From positions 1 to 45,689 of the forward strand of contig CALJZR010000001.1 in assembly GCA_937983635.1 (NCBI GenBank): a DNA stretch of 45,689 nucleotides, given 5' to 3'. A model generated the notes under the pieces. That model ran no database searches and was not told the DNA's origin. It saw only the letters and a list, made by a program, of their open reading frames with translations. Numbering within the stretch: the first letter of the stretch is position 1; every line of letters starts with the position of its first letter. The position numbers and the translations under genes were made by a program. Shown piece by piece: positions 34,901 through 42,975 of this stretch. The stretch is from an uncultured bacterium (lineage in GTDB: Bacteria; Patescibacteriota; Patescibacteriia; Patescibacteriales; UBA12465).

Positions 34901-37199
34901 TCCGACTAAGGCACCTACGGATTATCCAGCAGAAGGCAAAGCTTATTTGCGCGTAATGGGCGGTCAAATGATTTCACCTCACTCTTCTAATGCGCCTATT
35001 TCTATACAAAAAGGTCAAGATTATTATTTGAATTTTTTGGTTAATACTAAGGGCTCTGGGGTTGATGCCAAGGTTTGGTTATATAATGCCATTAATGGTA
35101 ATTTAATTACTTCTGCGACTTTTAGTTCTGTTAATGGTTGGGAGCGTCGAGTATTGAGGATTCCTGGCGCTAGTCTCAGCGCTGTTGATTCTATTAGAAT
35201 TTATTTTGGTGCTAATACGAACGCTAGGGATGAACGCTATGTTTATTTTGATGATATCAATATTGAGCCTGTGCTCCAGGTAGCTGGTGATAATGGCGTT
35301 AATAGTTATATTGCTAAAGAGTGTCGTCTCTATCCAACTCAAGATGCCACCTCTTGTACTAGTAAAAATAGCCAGGTTGTTAGTGATGGCTTAGTTGGTT
35401 ATTGCTTGCAGCATGACTTAGCCAATAAGAATGTCTGCTTGCTGTGGTATCCGATTGATCAAATTAGTGCGGCCTCGAAGTCAGCTCGTTCTAATCTTGG
35501 TTATCAAGGCGCCTATCCTCTTAATTATTGTACGGAAGCTAATGGTAATTTTAATCTGGTTAAAAAGGTTGTATTAAAAGTAATATACAAAAGAGGGGAT
35601 CATAGTAATGACGGCAACGGTGGTTATATAAATAGTAATAGCGATGGTTATACTGAAATTAATGCGGCTATTTGTGGAGACGCAATTAATTATCGAGCAA
35701 TAGTCACAAATAGAAAAGAAAACTGGAATTATGAAACTATATATTGCGTCCCTAGAGCTGGCACTAATGTTGTGATTTCCGGACCATCAACCAATATTGA
35801 ATTTTATGGCAACGTTTTGTCTTGGACTTGGGTAAAATATAATAGAATAGTTTCTGTGCCTGTTATCAATTGTACTTGTGGTTCAGACAATGATGCTTGT
35901 CCAGATGATTGCAGTCCTATTGATGAGATAAAAAATGCCGAGCCGCCCATTAGAGTTTTTGACTATGATCACCCCACGGTTGATGAATATCAATTAAAAC
36001 TTATTTCCTCTATTGATGAAGAAGAGGTTTATTATCCAACCTGTAACCGTTTTACTCAGGTTGTAGATGCGGCGGGAAATAATAAAGCTTGGGCCGGAAG
36101 AACTAGTAAGTCTAGCATTTATCCTTATGAGACTCCTGCTTTTTTCCGTGACGCCTCTAATTATTACGGACCAGCTTGTTACATTCCAGGGGAATGTATT
36201 GAAACTTGTGAATGTGGCACTCATTGCGATTGTGACTATGGGGCAGAATATTGTTCCGCTCCTTGTGGTATACCTGGTGATTGTTATGAATATGCTCCTG
36301 ATCAAGTTGTCCCTTGTGGTACCCCCGGTTCTTTACAGGATTCTAGCGCCTTTAATTTTACAAAATATGGGCGTCTACGTGATTTAGTTCCTTTTGGCGC
36401 CGCTACTTTCCCCGATGATTTTAATATTTTTGCGGCCGATGAGCCTATCATGTTCCGTAGTCAGAATTCCAGCAAATTAGACCAAAAGGTTTTTGCTGGT
36501 CGTCCTTATAGCTGTCAAGGCCTTGGCTGTGCTAATATTGGCTATTGTAGCTTAAACCCCCAGGTAATCTGTTTATTGGACAATACTGTTAGCTCTAGTA
36601 CCTCCTTAGTTAATCAGAGGTCTTGCGGTAGCGCTAATGGCACCTGCCTACCTTTATGGAACGCCTCTAAATTCACCTATACCTTCTATCCGGAGAATAT
36701 TTTAAAGAATGTTTTCTTAAAATCTTTTGCTGGATATAAATACAGTTCTAGTACTAACGCTTATATTATTGATGCCGCTCCCGGCTATAGCCAGCCTGCT
36801 GCTGTCGGTGGCTCTTACAATCCGGGCTTGTGTACGTCTGACAGTGCTCATTATTCCTCCAACGATTCCAGTTATTCGACTTATTGGTGCGGTGTAAAGC
36901 CGAAAATTAGCAATGTGAGATTAAACGGAATCCTCTCTACCAGCACGGGCATGTTTGATGTTTCTAAGCCAGGAATTTATACCCTCACATTCAATACGGC
37001 CGTTGACGTTGAACAACAACCTTTGCGGGAGTTAATTGTTGATTGGGGTGATAACTCTATGCAGAGCCTGGTAAATCAAGACCATCGTCCCGATGTTAAT
37101 AATCCTTATAAACTTTATCATTATTACCAGGGCGGTGCTGGTGTGTTGAAGATTGGCATCAAAGTTACCGATAATTGGGGATTTTATGCGAATTATTAG
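28956..37199 (+). CDS. giant secreted cysteine-rich protein with jelly-roll-like modules and a terminal PKD-like domain
   Basis: 2747 residues. A signal peptide is clear (about 1-43, ending SAQAQ); M6 is an alternative start. Residues 45-450 are mostly helical. Nine copies of a C-x5-G-C motif occur at residues 661, 703, 942, 1004, 1186, 1435, 1494, 1533 and 1651, such as CNADTVGC and CSADAVGC. Four modules at about 723-890, 1210-1390, 1670-1800 and 1945-2110 look like carbohydrate-binding-type beta sandwiches (FENGTDGW, DFEDA). A Cys/Gly-rich cluster lies near residues 2405-2455. The end (about 2645-2747) has DWGDNS and IKVTDNWG of a PKD-like domain. It is probably surface-exposed and disulfide-bonded. 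It was recognised as a CPR-type secreted protein, but the function is not known. Confidence 0.82.
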   Translation: MSVKIMNKRFNFLANRQKLGAVAILAVIIGSLFLISPQSAQAQMVTADTQTVSQTFMQKVWDFLKKAYEKGGASAFQKTVRTALNKIAYDTATALGSGGEGQQPLFVTKDWGEYLTQIGDEAAGSFIEDAVNNWNDADWDSTGKGSAKNEECTASYETCARGTFNTVTREWEGGCDIIQNSQEAAECEKKCQSALLQCGGVVTGADGVTAPKSSRTIAVCQPSSISAKLTIAMGLVDYNRPAAPNCTASALVENWDSYVDRMTAFKEDDFLDKFAGIFNPVSNDLGIYMALRTDMTQKMATSVDTSKLKLNADKGWLDIRDIAGNPKGMPGDAATQAEMSKQGYVNNMASFSGDALIDAANVFLNQLALTAFNRYMSKLGEKTPDSVSINNPTSDPKIGYSEVAVRESAAQIIEPDFTVRADYDILSSLSMCRDRNNPGPAECVIDDKLMQGIVEKKTVAEAAKEGYLHKEWLFTADFREGSYSLRNLQIMRKYRIVPLGWEVAASANKTATLVDLMSCFSNSDSYNEYTSNFDIRNQAWCRGLVDPNWVLKAPLNYCAKQGYSAQILNTSVIPSVDGNGNAADTIQITRAEDYCADDKTCIKEKADGSCEAYGYCQSERRTWNFDSKSCQPINNTCSSLINVSSNQKVAYLENTLDYANCNADTVGCKRYSLIGSYATSTGQVSWSPNPTVNAYFNNKLGSCSSADEGCKEVMRVKPGWGSNLIMGADFANDKVGDSLANSLINNYWPVWSTGNRAASIIDASTLGSGSVGKAILLESTGNVASTTIGLYSDNAVSLIPDNLNILSGETYTLSADVYLIEGDKVHVVLGNDYLAAAETIDKNAWRHVSVTRSLKEKPLSEMSFSVVGYSTGSQVRFAVRNLKLEMTSWDSGFSIYGAYKVYEKIIPPYLAEACYINTNPSSPDYRLRPDAPAVCNNFARQCNRDEAGCESYKENSTGFTVAAQAVSSDYCDASCDGYDLYVSRANYFYSPFAEKIIPKNSRSCSADAVGCSEFTNLDEVAAGGEKREYYTQLKQCIKPGPSCADFYTWEGTEESGYQLKSLVLKKDDAGDPAVTADDSQLCSEAIFNLPPSDPGFNPDCKQFYNKAGAISYHLSATTITCSDNCHNYRLSENNVDTSITQAQCSGIDRFWSAASSACFVCKNGGVWNAEYNACIYQAIPNEGIKCSAAQNGCREYNGSLGNNVKMVEAYSFENGTDGWKGQCGDDARSSAVANVNNGKSLLYDRGSNYGNVNVQTECIQNNNVSFFDKFFGSANAAPASYIKQVVGRNVSQGNSYSLKFTASAPLDANVSFAFLSSQDEIVYFNASEGDITGKITISGNSEWRTYELSLPELNHKVDGDESLIIISDRDFFLDNIVLTEIRDRYYLIKNTSEVPDVCYYDMLDNYQGADYNLGCSLYNDRSGNNHYLRQFSRLCQESAVGCELMVDTANYDDYKPAVWHDDNNNGVCDSNETECVSVAGDRFFYAIYDESRRCNKADLGCSRLGESSSSGSNLDWSDVFKRNNPNNYSQSLCAAADAGCEAWQYTDGSGLTYFKNPGNNACVYRTSTNPDKPGKAWYKVPVTRCDLNSNGSIDGTEKSLDICKTADDCAGGRPCLVDNNDYDCSVSYFKTVGFGGGGNQVPVPSLAAGLCESASSGCTEYIDPVSTFSSNVVYNPLTEMSANGQYLGWEMVNGSRQQDLTLEPNKLYIFSVGYNVASTTINNDVIINFPSGVSLLQEDNNFSTVASTSLRIPSTQPNKRFIFHSRGNIEATVIGGWLGHEVILREAIIDYQFRQNVDKTTCNGIVNFDNGCVLFNERSVNGGAGLLSLSGGWNAAASVDGQSPASCSAGNCSANRLVKVRPNRVCASWLDCLTYAVDPETNQRTCYALGECNSLNDNNECANFVRSSNQILASSSFDITKRDGYSVLNKLNLSGMREVGLNTEAHYDFEDASPNITCKLVSNSTSTCAFDNGIVADSIIDSPTKAPTDYPAEGKAYLRVMGGQMISPHSSNAPISIQKGQDYYLNFLVNTKGSGVDAKVWLYNAINGNLITSATFSSVNGWERRVLRIPGASLSAVDSIRIYFGANTNARDERYVYFDDINIEPVLQVAGDNGVNSYIAKECRLYPTQDATSCTSKNSQVVSDGLVGYCLQHDLANKNVCLLWYPIDQISAASKSARSNLGYQGAYPLNYCTEANGNFNLVKKVVLKVIYKRGDHSNDGNGGYINSNSDGYTEINAAICGDAINYRAIVTNRKENWNYETIYCVPRAGTNVVISGPSTNIEFYGNVLSWTWVKYNRIVSVPVINCTCGSDNDACPDDCSPIDEIKNAEPPIRVFDYDHPTVDEYQLKLISSIDEEEVYYPTCNRFTQVVDAAGNNKAWAGRTSKSSIYPYETPAFFRDASNYYGPACYIPGECIETCECGTHCDCDYGAEYCSAPCGIPGDCYEYAPDQVVPCGTPGSLQDSSAFNFTKYGRLRDLVPFGAATFPDDFNIFAADEPIMFRSQNSSKLDQKVFAGRPYSCQGLGCANIGYCSLNPQVICLLDNTVSSSTSLVNQRSCGSANGTCLPLWNASKFTYTFYPENILKNVFLKSFAGYKYSSSTNAYIIDAAPGYSQPAAVGGSYNPGLCTSDSAHYSSNDSSYSTYWCGVKPKISNVRLNGILSTSTGMFDVSKPGIYTLTFNTAVDVEQQPLRELIVDWGDNSMQSLVNQDHRPDVNNPYKLYHYYQGGAGVLKIGIKVTDNWGFYANY

Positions 37200-37226
37200 T
37201 ATTTATTTTTTCTCAGACTTTAACTA

Positions 37227-37255
37227 TTGACAATTCTTGGTTATTGTATTAAAAT
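37227..37255 (+). promoter_or_regulatory. sigma70-type promoter of the lipoprotein gene
   Basis: A consensus TTGACA (37227-37232), 17 bases, then TAAAAT (37250-37255). Predicted start is about 37262, 43 bases before the lipoprotein ATG. Confidence 0.7.
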
Positions 37256-37304
37256 AATTTAACTAGTTGTTTTAAAATTAATATCCACCTAAATACAGTG
37301 CGCC

Positions 37305-37724
37305 ATGAAAAATTTAATGTTTTTGTTGTTGGCAACAATGTTTATCTTTGTTGCTTGTAAAAAGGATCCAGACCCCGATCCAATTCCCGACCCACCGCCA
37401 GTGTCATATGATAATGTGACAGTAAAGGTAAAATTTACCGCTGCCCCCCAGGGGATGGTGGTTACGGTGACCAATTTTGGTTTATCTGACCAAGACAAGG
37501 TTGCTCTTACCTCCAATCTTTACCCGGTAGTACCAAGTCCGGTTGCTGATTTTACCTGGCAGGTTCCCGAGGACATTGCTTTTCAGCAGTGGAATAAAAC
37601 CGTCTACATATATGTAGGCGCTTGCCGCAGCGACGGCTACGCATGCTACGGCCAGGAAGAATGGCTTAAAATTGACAAGTTGGGCAAAACCAACGAAGTC
37701 ACATTTGTCGTTAAACCTTTCTAG
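37305..37724 (+). CDS. small lipoprotein, Bacteroidota-like
   Basis: 139 residues. A signal peptide ends in a lipobox with Cys18 (IFVACKK), followed by a DPDPDPIPDPPP linker and a roughly 100-residue beta-rich domain with two Cys at about 105 and 112 (ACRSDGYACYG). The CKKDPD after the lipid cysteine is a style common in Bacteroidota lipoproteins and uncommon in CPR. Codon choice also looks more C/G-rich than its neighbours. It is alone in a transcript with its own strong promoter and terminator. It may have been acquired by transfer; assembly chimerism is unlikely to produce such a clean cassette but cannot be excluded here. Confidence 0.72.
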   Translation: MKNLMFLLLATMFIFVACKKDPDPDPIPDPPPVSYDNVTVKVKFTAAPQGMVVTVTNFGLSDQDKVALTSNLYPVVPSPVADFTWQVPEDIAFQQWNKTVYIYVGACRSDGYACYGQEEWLKIDKLGKTNEVTFVVKPF

Positions 37725-37749
37725 GCCTGAGTTTGTACCGTTTAATTTT

Positions 37750-37784
37750 TCCGCTTCCTTTCTTTTTAAGGGAGCGGATTTTTT
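37750..37784 (+). terminator. lipoprotein terminator
   Basis: Stem TCCGCTTCCTT (37750-37760) with AAGGGAGCGGA (37768-37778), one G-U pair, followed by six Ts. Confidence 0.82.
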
Positions 37785-37788
37785 ATAC

Positions 37789-37818
37789 AAAAACCGGCCC
37801 CTTAGGAGCCGGTTTTTT
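37789..37818. terminator. second, bidirectional terminator before gltX
   Basis: AAAAACCGGC (37789-37798) pairs with GCCGGTTTTT (37808-37817), giving A- and T-runs on both strands. It can end gltX (- strand) and any readthrough from the lipoprotein. Confidence 0.82.
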
Positions 37819-37835
37819 GATATTTTGTTTATTGT

Positions 37836-39497
37836 TTAGAACGTCTTTAATCTTTTAGTAATTCTCTCTAGTCCCATCACTTGCATAATAAGGCAGAGAT
37901 TGGGAGTTTGGGTGCGTCCGGTTAGGAGGACGCGCAGTAGTTTGGCAATTGTTCCCACTTGGCCGCGGTATTTTTCCGGATTGGCTTTATAGTCTTGATT
38001 ATTACCGGTAAAACCGTGTTTTTCTCCCACCTCTTTGAGTTTTTCAAACCATTGTTCGGGATTATCTTTAGGATTGTAGCTATAGAGAAAATCAGAGATA
38101 ATATCGTTCGCTTCTACTCCGTTTAATTCAGTTAAAGTAGCGGTTATTAAATCGGGAGAGACGGAGAAGGTGGTATCAAAGAAATAGGCAATTTCTGTTT
38201 TTATTTCCGACCAGCGTCCTAAATCTTTTCGGGGTTTAAGAGCGCCGACTCTTTCAATCGCAAAGATTTTTTTAAGGTATTCCGGATCAGCATTTAATAG
38301 TTCTTTTGTTTCTGGGTCATATTTTCCCGCCCAAGTTAAGGCGCGTTGGTAGAGTTCGTCAGGACTAAAACGGGCGACTATTTCTTTACTGATGTCATTT
38401 AACTTATTCAAATCAAATAAAGGTCCGTTAGAATTAGCTAGCCTTTTCAAACTAAAGGGGAATTTTTGGTTATTTAGGTCGGGATTGGCCTTACGCCAGT
38501 CTTCAAAGTTAGAGTTGGCTAAATTAAGTAAATATTCAATTACCGCCTCTTCAGGATAGCCGGCTTCTTGGTAGTATTCTAGATTGGCTTCCTGGTCTTT
38601 GCGTTTGCTTAACTTTCTTTTTTTACCTTCATCCAACTTTTGGATAGGGGCGAGGTGGGCGTAGGCAGGGGCTGTCCAGCCAAGAGCGGTAAATAGTTGC
38701 TGGTGGAGAGGCAGAGACGGAAACCATTCGTTGCCGCGGATGACATGAGTTGTGCCCATGAGGTGGTCATCAACGGCATGGGCAAAGTGATAGGTGGGTA
38801 GGCCGTCACTTTTCATAATCACAATATCTTGGTCATTTTCCGGCATTTCCCGGCGGCCAAGGAGAAGGTCATTGATAATGATTTTATTTTGAAAATTGCC
38901 AGGAGATTTGAAGCGGATAACTGGTTTTAGCCCTTGATCTAAGGCCATAAACACCTCCTCTAGGCTTTTATCGCGCCAAGTGGCAAAGTGACCCCAATAG
39001 CCGCTACGTTCACCCATAGCTTCTTGGCGAACACGCAATTCTTCCAATTCTTCGGGCGCAGCAAAGCAGGGATAGGCTTTTCCTTGGCGAATTAGCTCCT
39101 TGATGTAGCTTTTATAGATATCGGCCCTTTCGCTTTGTTTGTAGGGGCCGTAATTTCCTTTTTCTAGGCCATTTTCATCCGGTCCTTCATCATATTGGAT
39201 GCCGTATTGGTGGATGGCGCTGGCAAAAAGATCGGCCGTGCCCGCTATTTCCCGTTTTTTATCAGTATCTTCAATTCTTAAATAAAAAATCCCTTGGCTT
39301 TGGTGCGCCAATCTTTCCGAAATCAAGGAAGCATAGAGGCCGCCAAAATGAACAAAGCCGGTGGGGCTAGGGGCCACGCGGGTAACGAAAGCGCTGACTG
39401 GTACTTGACGGGAGGGGTATTTTTTTACCAATTCTTCCGGAGTCGGCAGTTTTTCGGGGAAAAGGCGATTAATTAATAATTCTAGATTATTTTCCAT
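37836..39497 (-). CDS. gltX: glutamate--tRNA ligase
   Basis: 553 residues, longer than the common 470-490 because of a 36-residue N-terminal addition before FVTRVAPSPTGFVHFGG (HIGH-type motif HFGG at 50-53). The KMSKS loop is KLSKR (295-299). Other class I features are IEDTDKKR and DHLMGTTHVIRGNEW. It charges tRNA-Glu. In genomes lacking glutaminyl-tRNA synthetase it also charges tRNA-Gln for GatCAB; whether that holds here is inference. It stands alone on the - strand. Its predicted promoter in the 199-base divergent gap was not seen clearly. Confidence 0.96.
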   Translation of the reverse strand: MENNLELLINRLFPEKLPTPEELVKKYPSRQVPVSAFVTRVAPSPTGFVHFGGLYASLISERLAHQSQGIFYLRIEDTDKKREIAGTADLFASAIHQYGIQYDEGPDENGLEKGNYGPYKQSERADIYKSYIKELIRQGKAYPCFAAPEELEELRVRQEAMGERSGYWGHFATWRDKSLEEVFMALDQGLKPVIRFKSPGNFQNKIIINDLLLGRREMPENDQDIVIMKSDGLPTYHFAHAVDDHLMGTTHVIRGNEWFPSLPLHQQLFTALGWTAPAYAHLAPIQKLDEGKKRKLSKRKDQEANLEYYQEAGYPEEAVIEYLLNLANSNFEDWRKANPDLNNQKFPFSLKRLANSNGPLFDLNKLNDISKEIVARFSPDELYQRALTWAGKYDPETKELLNADPEYLKKIFAIERVGALKPRKDLGRWSEIKTEIAYFFDTTFSVSPDLITATLTELNGVEANDIISDFLYSYNPKDNPEQWFEKLKEVGEKHGFTGNNQDYKANPEKYRGQVGTIAKLLRVLLTGRTQTPNLCLIMQVMGLERITKRLKTF

Positions 39498-39632
39498 AAT
39501 AATTTGAGACTTAGTATCTGTCTTTAAATTACCTTATCAGGCTTGAAAAGTAAAGTTTTGGGCTGTCAGAAAGAGCTTTTTATCGCTTTTCTTTTTCGGG
39601 TTTTTATTGTAAAATAATAATAAGAATGACAG

Positions 39633-39661
39633 TGTAAAAAAATACCAGTTTGCGGTATAAT
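39633..39661 (+). promoter_or_regulatory. promoter of the TrbL-like operon
   Basis: TATAAT at 39656-39661 lies 36 bases before the ATG at 39697, with a weak -35 (TGTAAA 39633-39638, 17 bases). The rest of the 199-base gap between gltX and this operon (39498-39696) is AT-rich and shows no gene or clear - strand promoter. Confidence 0.48.
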
Positions 39662-39696
39662 AAGCTTAAGTAAGCGTTAATTATTTTTCTGAGATT

Positions 39697-40284
39697 ATGT
39701 CCGTTGATGACCGGCTCTTATCTGCCCAAACTGAAAAAAATCCTAACAATCAAGCTGAATCCAGCTCCGATCGAGCGGGCGCTTTGCGGGAATCTCAACG
39801 AGCCGAAGAAAATAATGAAAATGAACCGGAACAAGAAGATTTGCGCAGCCAGGTGATGAGCAAGAGAAAGGAGATGGCCCTAAAGATGAAGGGGAAACTT
39901 AGTAAAGCAGAATTGGCTTTTAGTGCTGGCACCAGCAAGCTTCTTCAAGGGGCTTGGCGCAATATCGTCATGTCATTTGGTTTTTCTTTTCTCTATGTTT
40001 ACGTCCATTTATTTTTAAAAGGAATCTTTGGTAAAAGATTTTTTGCCGATTTGGGCTCAGAGTGGCGCGATCGTCCCGGTTTGACTATTGAAGAGAGGGA
40101 AAGAATGGGGGTTAGTTTGAAGATAATTGAATCTTTTGGTGTTGGCGCAATCAGTATTCTTATTTTTATCATTTTAATTTTTTCTTTTTCTATTCCCGCT
40201 TTAATTATTGAGGTTATGTCCAATCCTCTTCGTGCCGGCATTGCTTTGCTCCAGACTTTTTGGAGCTGGATTTCCGGTACTTAG
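39697..40284 (+). CDS. two-helix membrane protein with acidic disordered N-terminus, TrbL-operon partner
   Basis: 195 residues, family not recognised. Residues 1-55 are rich in Glu, Asn and Ser and probably disordered in the cytoplasm. A basic Lys-rich stretch (56-70) follows. Two transmembrane segments lie at about 86-108 and 146-172, joined by a charged loop (GSEWRDRPGLTIEERERM). There is no signal peptide. It is 9 bases upstream of the TrbL-like gene in the same operon, so it may be a component or assembly partner of the same complex. This is an inference from position only. Confidence 0.68.
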   Translation: MSVDDRLLSAQTEKNPNNQAESSSDRAGALRESQRAEENNENEPEQEDLRSQVMSKRKEMALKMKGKLSKAELAFSAGTSKLLQGAWRNIVMSFGFSFLYVYVHLFLKGIFGKRFFADLGSEWRDRPGLTIEERERMGVSLKIIESFGVGAISILIFIILIFSFSIPALIIEVMSNPLRAGIALLQTFWSWISGT

Positions 40285-40293
40285 AATATTTAT

Positions 40294-42969
40294 ATGCATT
40301 TTAAAATGCCCAATTTTTTGAAAAATAGAAAACTATGGTTGGCAACACTCCTGATTTTTGCCGCCAGTTTTTTAGCCGCCCCTAACGTTTTTGCTAGTGC
40401 GGGCGACTGGGCGGGGGAAGTAGTTGGTAGCATTATCTATGTCTTTATCTGGGCCCTCGGACTAGTTTTAATTCTAGTGATGAAGGCCCTTATTTTAATT
40501 GCCTCTTATCAGAATTTTATTAGCTCTGGTGCAGTGCAGGAAGGCTGGACGGTGGTGCGCGATTTGTCCAACATGTTTTTCGTAGTGATTCTTTTAGTGA
40601 TTGCTTTTTCCACCATTTTGCATTTGGAAAATTATAGTTATAAGAAGTGGTTGCCGAAATTAATTTTAATGGCGGTGCTGATTAATTTTTCCAAAACAAT
40701 CTGCGGTCTGTTGATTGATGTCGCTCAGATTATCATGCTTACTTTCGTTAATGCTTTTAAAGATGTCGCTGGCGGTAACTTGATTGAGATGTTAGGAATT
40801 AGGGAAATTGTCACTTTAGCAGAAGGGAGCGATTCGGTGGGTTTTTGGCAAATTGTTGGCGCTTATGTCCTCGGTTTGATTTACATGATTATTGCTCTCG
40901 TGGTTATTACCACCATGATGATGATGCTGGTGATGCGCCTAGTCATGATTTGGATTTATGTGGTTTTATCGCCCCTAGCTTATCTACTAGCCGCTTTTCC
41001 GGGGGGCGCTCAGTATGCTTCGCAGTGGTGGAGTGAGTTTATTAAGAATTTGATAGTCGGTCCTGTTATTGCTTTTTTTATCTGGTTGTCTTTTGCTGCT
41101 TTGCAAACCGGTAATTATAACGATGTTGGTAGTGTTGGCACCGCCAACATTAGTGCGGAACAAGAAGCTTTTTCCGGTTCAATAGCTAAAGTTGACGGCG
41201 CCTCCACTCCGAGCATGGGGACGCAGGCCTCCACTCCTGGGGTTTTGATTAAATTTGTGATTGGCATCGGCATGCTTATCGGCGGCCTTAAAGTTGCTCA
41301 ACAGATTGGCGGCGCCGCTGGTTCGGTGGCGGGCAAGGGCATGGGCAAATTGGCGGCCATGGGTGCGGCTACTGCCGCCTTCGGCAAGAAGTGGGGCGGA
41401 AAGGTTGCCACTGGTGATAATTATCTAGCTCGCAAAACCATGAAGGCTGCGAAATTTGATTTTCGTCCCATGGCATTATCTAATGCCATTAAAACAAGTT
41501 TTGAAAATGCTAAGAAAAAAGACGAATTTGATATTAGAGATCAAGGTGAAAGAAACTTAACAAAGGGTGGAGTCGTGAGTGTGTTGGGAGGAATAGGGGC
41601 AGGACAAGGGTATGGAGATGCTTATTTGAGTTGGCGTGGAGCAGCGAGAGCTGTTGGAGAGGTGACAGGATTTAACAGCACGCGTCGACAACGTTATCAG
41701 GATGATTTAAGTTTAGCGGAAGAAAATTTAAAACAGAAAGAAAAAGAATTTTCTCCGCTTATGTCTCATGACATGGAAGCTAATATTCAAGTAAAAATAA
41801 ATCAAGGAATTGCTGATGTTGCTGCTTATAATCAAAAAATGAGTGACAACCAGAATGCTATTAGCGCTATTGATATTATAATAAATAAGCTTCAGGGAAA
41901 GGTCGATAATAATAAGGCTTCATCTGATGAAATAAAAAAATTAAGAGAATATAAAGCGGATCGTAAAAACTTAGAAAATGATAATTCGACGCTGTTAGAT
42001 AAGAAGAATGTTGTTCAAGATGATATTAACAAAAATCAGAATATACTTAATGACGCTAGGGCTAATAATCGCATCGTTTCTAATAGTGACTATCAAAGCA
42101 AAAAAGATGATATAACAAAAGCTAAATCAGAGGTTAGTAATGCTAAGATTTTGTTGGCAAGAGCTTTACCTCCTCGTGACTTGGAGGGTCGAGCTAATTA
42201 TCGCTCTGAAATTTCTCAAGCAAAAAAGAAATTTGATGAAATTTCTGAGCCGTCCGAAAAACTTACTCTATTTGAAGACGCTGTTAAGAGAAAAGATCGT
42301 ACAGATATGGTTGCTTTAATGGAGAGCTTGATGAGTGATGTAAATTTTAATGAATTATTGCTTTCTCGAGGTTACAATCAAGACGGCCGTGGCATGATTC
42401 AATTTTTGCATAATGAAGAAAATGAGTATGGAAAAAGAAATGGCCTAGATATTAAAGGTTTGGACGAGCAATCGCTTTTAAAGATTCAGAACGATCTGTC
42501 AGTCATAGCAGAGAGCACTGGCCAATGGACTTTTGCTAAGACTGTAGGCGTGGACGCCGGTGGTTCCAGATATAGCACAGTTAAGCGAGATTCTAATGGT
42601 AATTGGGATGACTCCGAACAAGTAATATCTGCTTTGACCGATTTATTAAAGAACGATCCTCAAAAATTAATGACTAGTTTACCTAGATTTGCTTTTGGTG
42701 GGAATGATGTTAATGGTAATTTTAAGTTAGCTAATTTAGGAAAGGCTTTGGCCTTGGCTCTTGATAGGTCTCAAGCTTTCCAGAAGCAAGGAAATCGTAT
42801 GCGTCCGAATTTAGCAATGAATCTGTCTTTTGTTATAGATGATTTAGAGGCAGCAGGCGTTTCTCCGGAGGGTTTAAATGTTATTAAGACTTACGGCGGT
42901 AATGCTAGCGGCGGTATTGGGGCAGATTCTTTGGTGGAAGAACTAATTTCAAAAAATAAATTTAACTAA
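40294..42969 (+). CDS. TrbL/VirB6-like inner-membrane channel protein with long soluble tail
   Basis: 891 residues. A signal-like segment (1-35, ending NVFASA) is followed by six to seven hydrophobic helices up to residue 345. The order and residues (NFSKTICGLLIDVAQIIML, MRLVMIWIYVVLSPLAYLLAAFPG, WWSEFIKNLIVGPVIAFFIWLSF) match the VirB6/TrbL type of T4SS inner-membrane proteins. A Gly/Ala-rich stretch spans 335-375. After about residue 402 the remaining 490 residues are hydrophilic, coiled-coil-like (heptad Lys/Glu/Asn at 465-620), and the codons become visibly more AT-rich from about base 41500. The long C-terminal tail resembles the extended VirB6 proteins of Rickettsiales. It is probably core membrane machinery of a secretion or uptake apparatus. 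Confidence 0.8.
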   Translation: MHFKMPNFLKNRKLWLATLLIFAASFLAAPNVFASAGDWAGEVVGSIIYVFIWALGLVLILVMKALILIASYQNFISSGAVQEGWTVVRDLSNMFFVVILLVIAFSTILHLENYSYKKWLPKLILMAVLINFSKTICGLLIDVAQIIMLTFVNAFKDVAGGNLIEMLGIREIVTLAEGSDSVGFWQIVGAYVLGLIYMIIALVVITTMMMMLVMRLVMIWIYVVLSPLAYLLAAFPGGAQYASQWWSEFIKNLIVGPVIAFFIWLSFAALQTGNYNDVGSVGTANISAEQEAFSGSIAKVDGASTPSMGTQASTPGVLIKFVIGIGMLIGGLKVAQQIGGAAGSVAGKGMGKLAAMGAATAAFGKKWGGKVATGDNYLARKTMKAAKFDFRPMALSNAIKTSFENAKKKDEFDIRDQGERNLTKGGVVSVLGGIGAGQGYGDAYLSWRGAARAVGEVTGFNSTRRQRYQDDLSLAEENLKQKEKEFSPLMSHDMEANIQVKINQGIADVAAYNQKMSDNQNAISAIDIIINKLQGKVDNNKASSDEIKKLREYKADRKNLENDNSTLLDKKNVVQDDINKNQNILNDARANNRIVSNSDYQSKKDDITKAKSEVSNAKILLARALPPRDLEGRANYRSEISQAKKKFDEISEPSEKLTLFEDAVKRKDRTDMVALMESLMSDVNFNELLLSRGYNQDGRGMIQFLHNEENEYGKRNGLDIKGLDEQSLLKIQNDLSVIAESTGQWTFAKTVGVDAGGSRYSTVKRDSNGNWDDSEQVISALTDLLKNDPQKLMTSLPRFAFGGNDVNGNFKLANLGKALALALDRSQAFQKQGNRMRPNLAMNLSFVIDDLEAAGVSPEGLNVIKTYGGNASGGIGADSLVEELISKNKFN

Positions 42970-42975
42970 TTTTTT

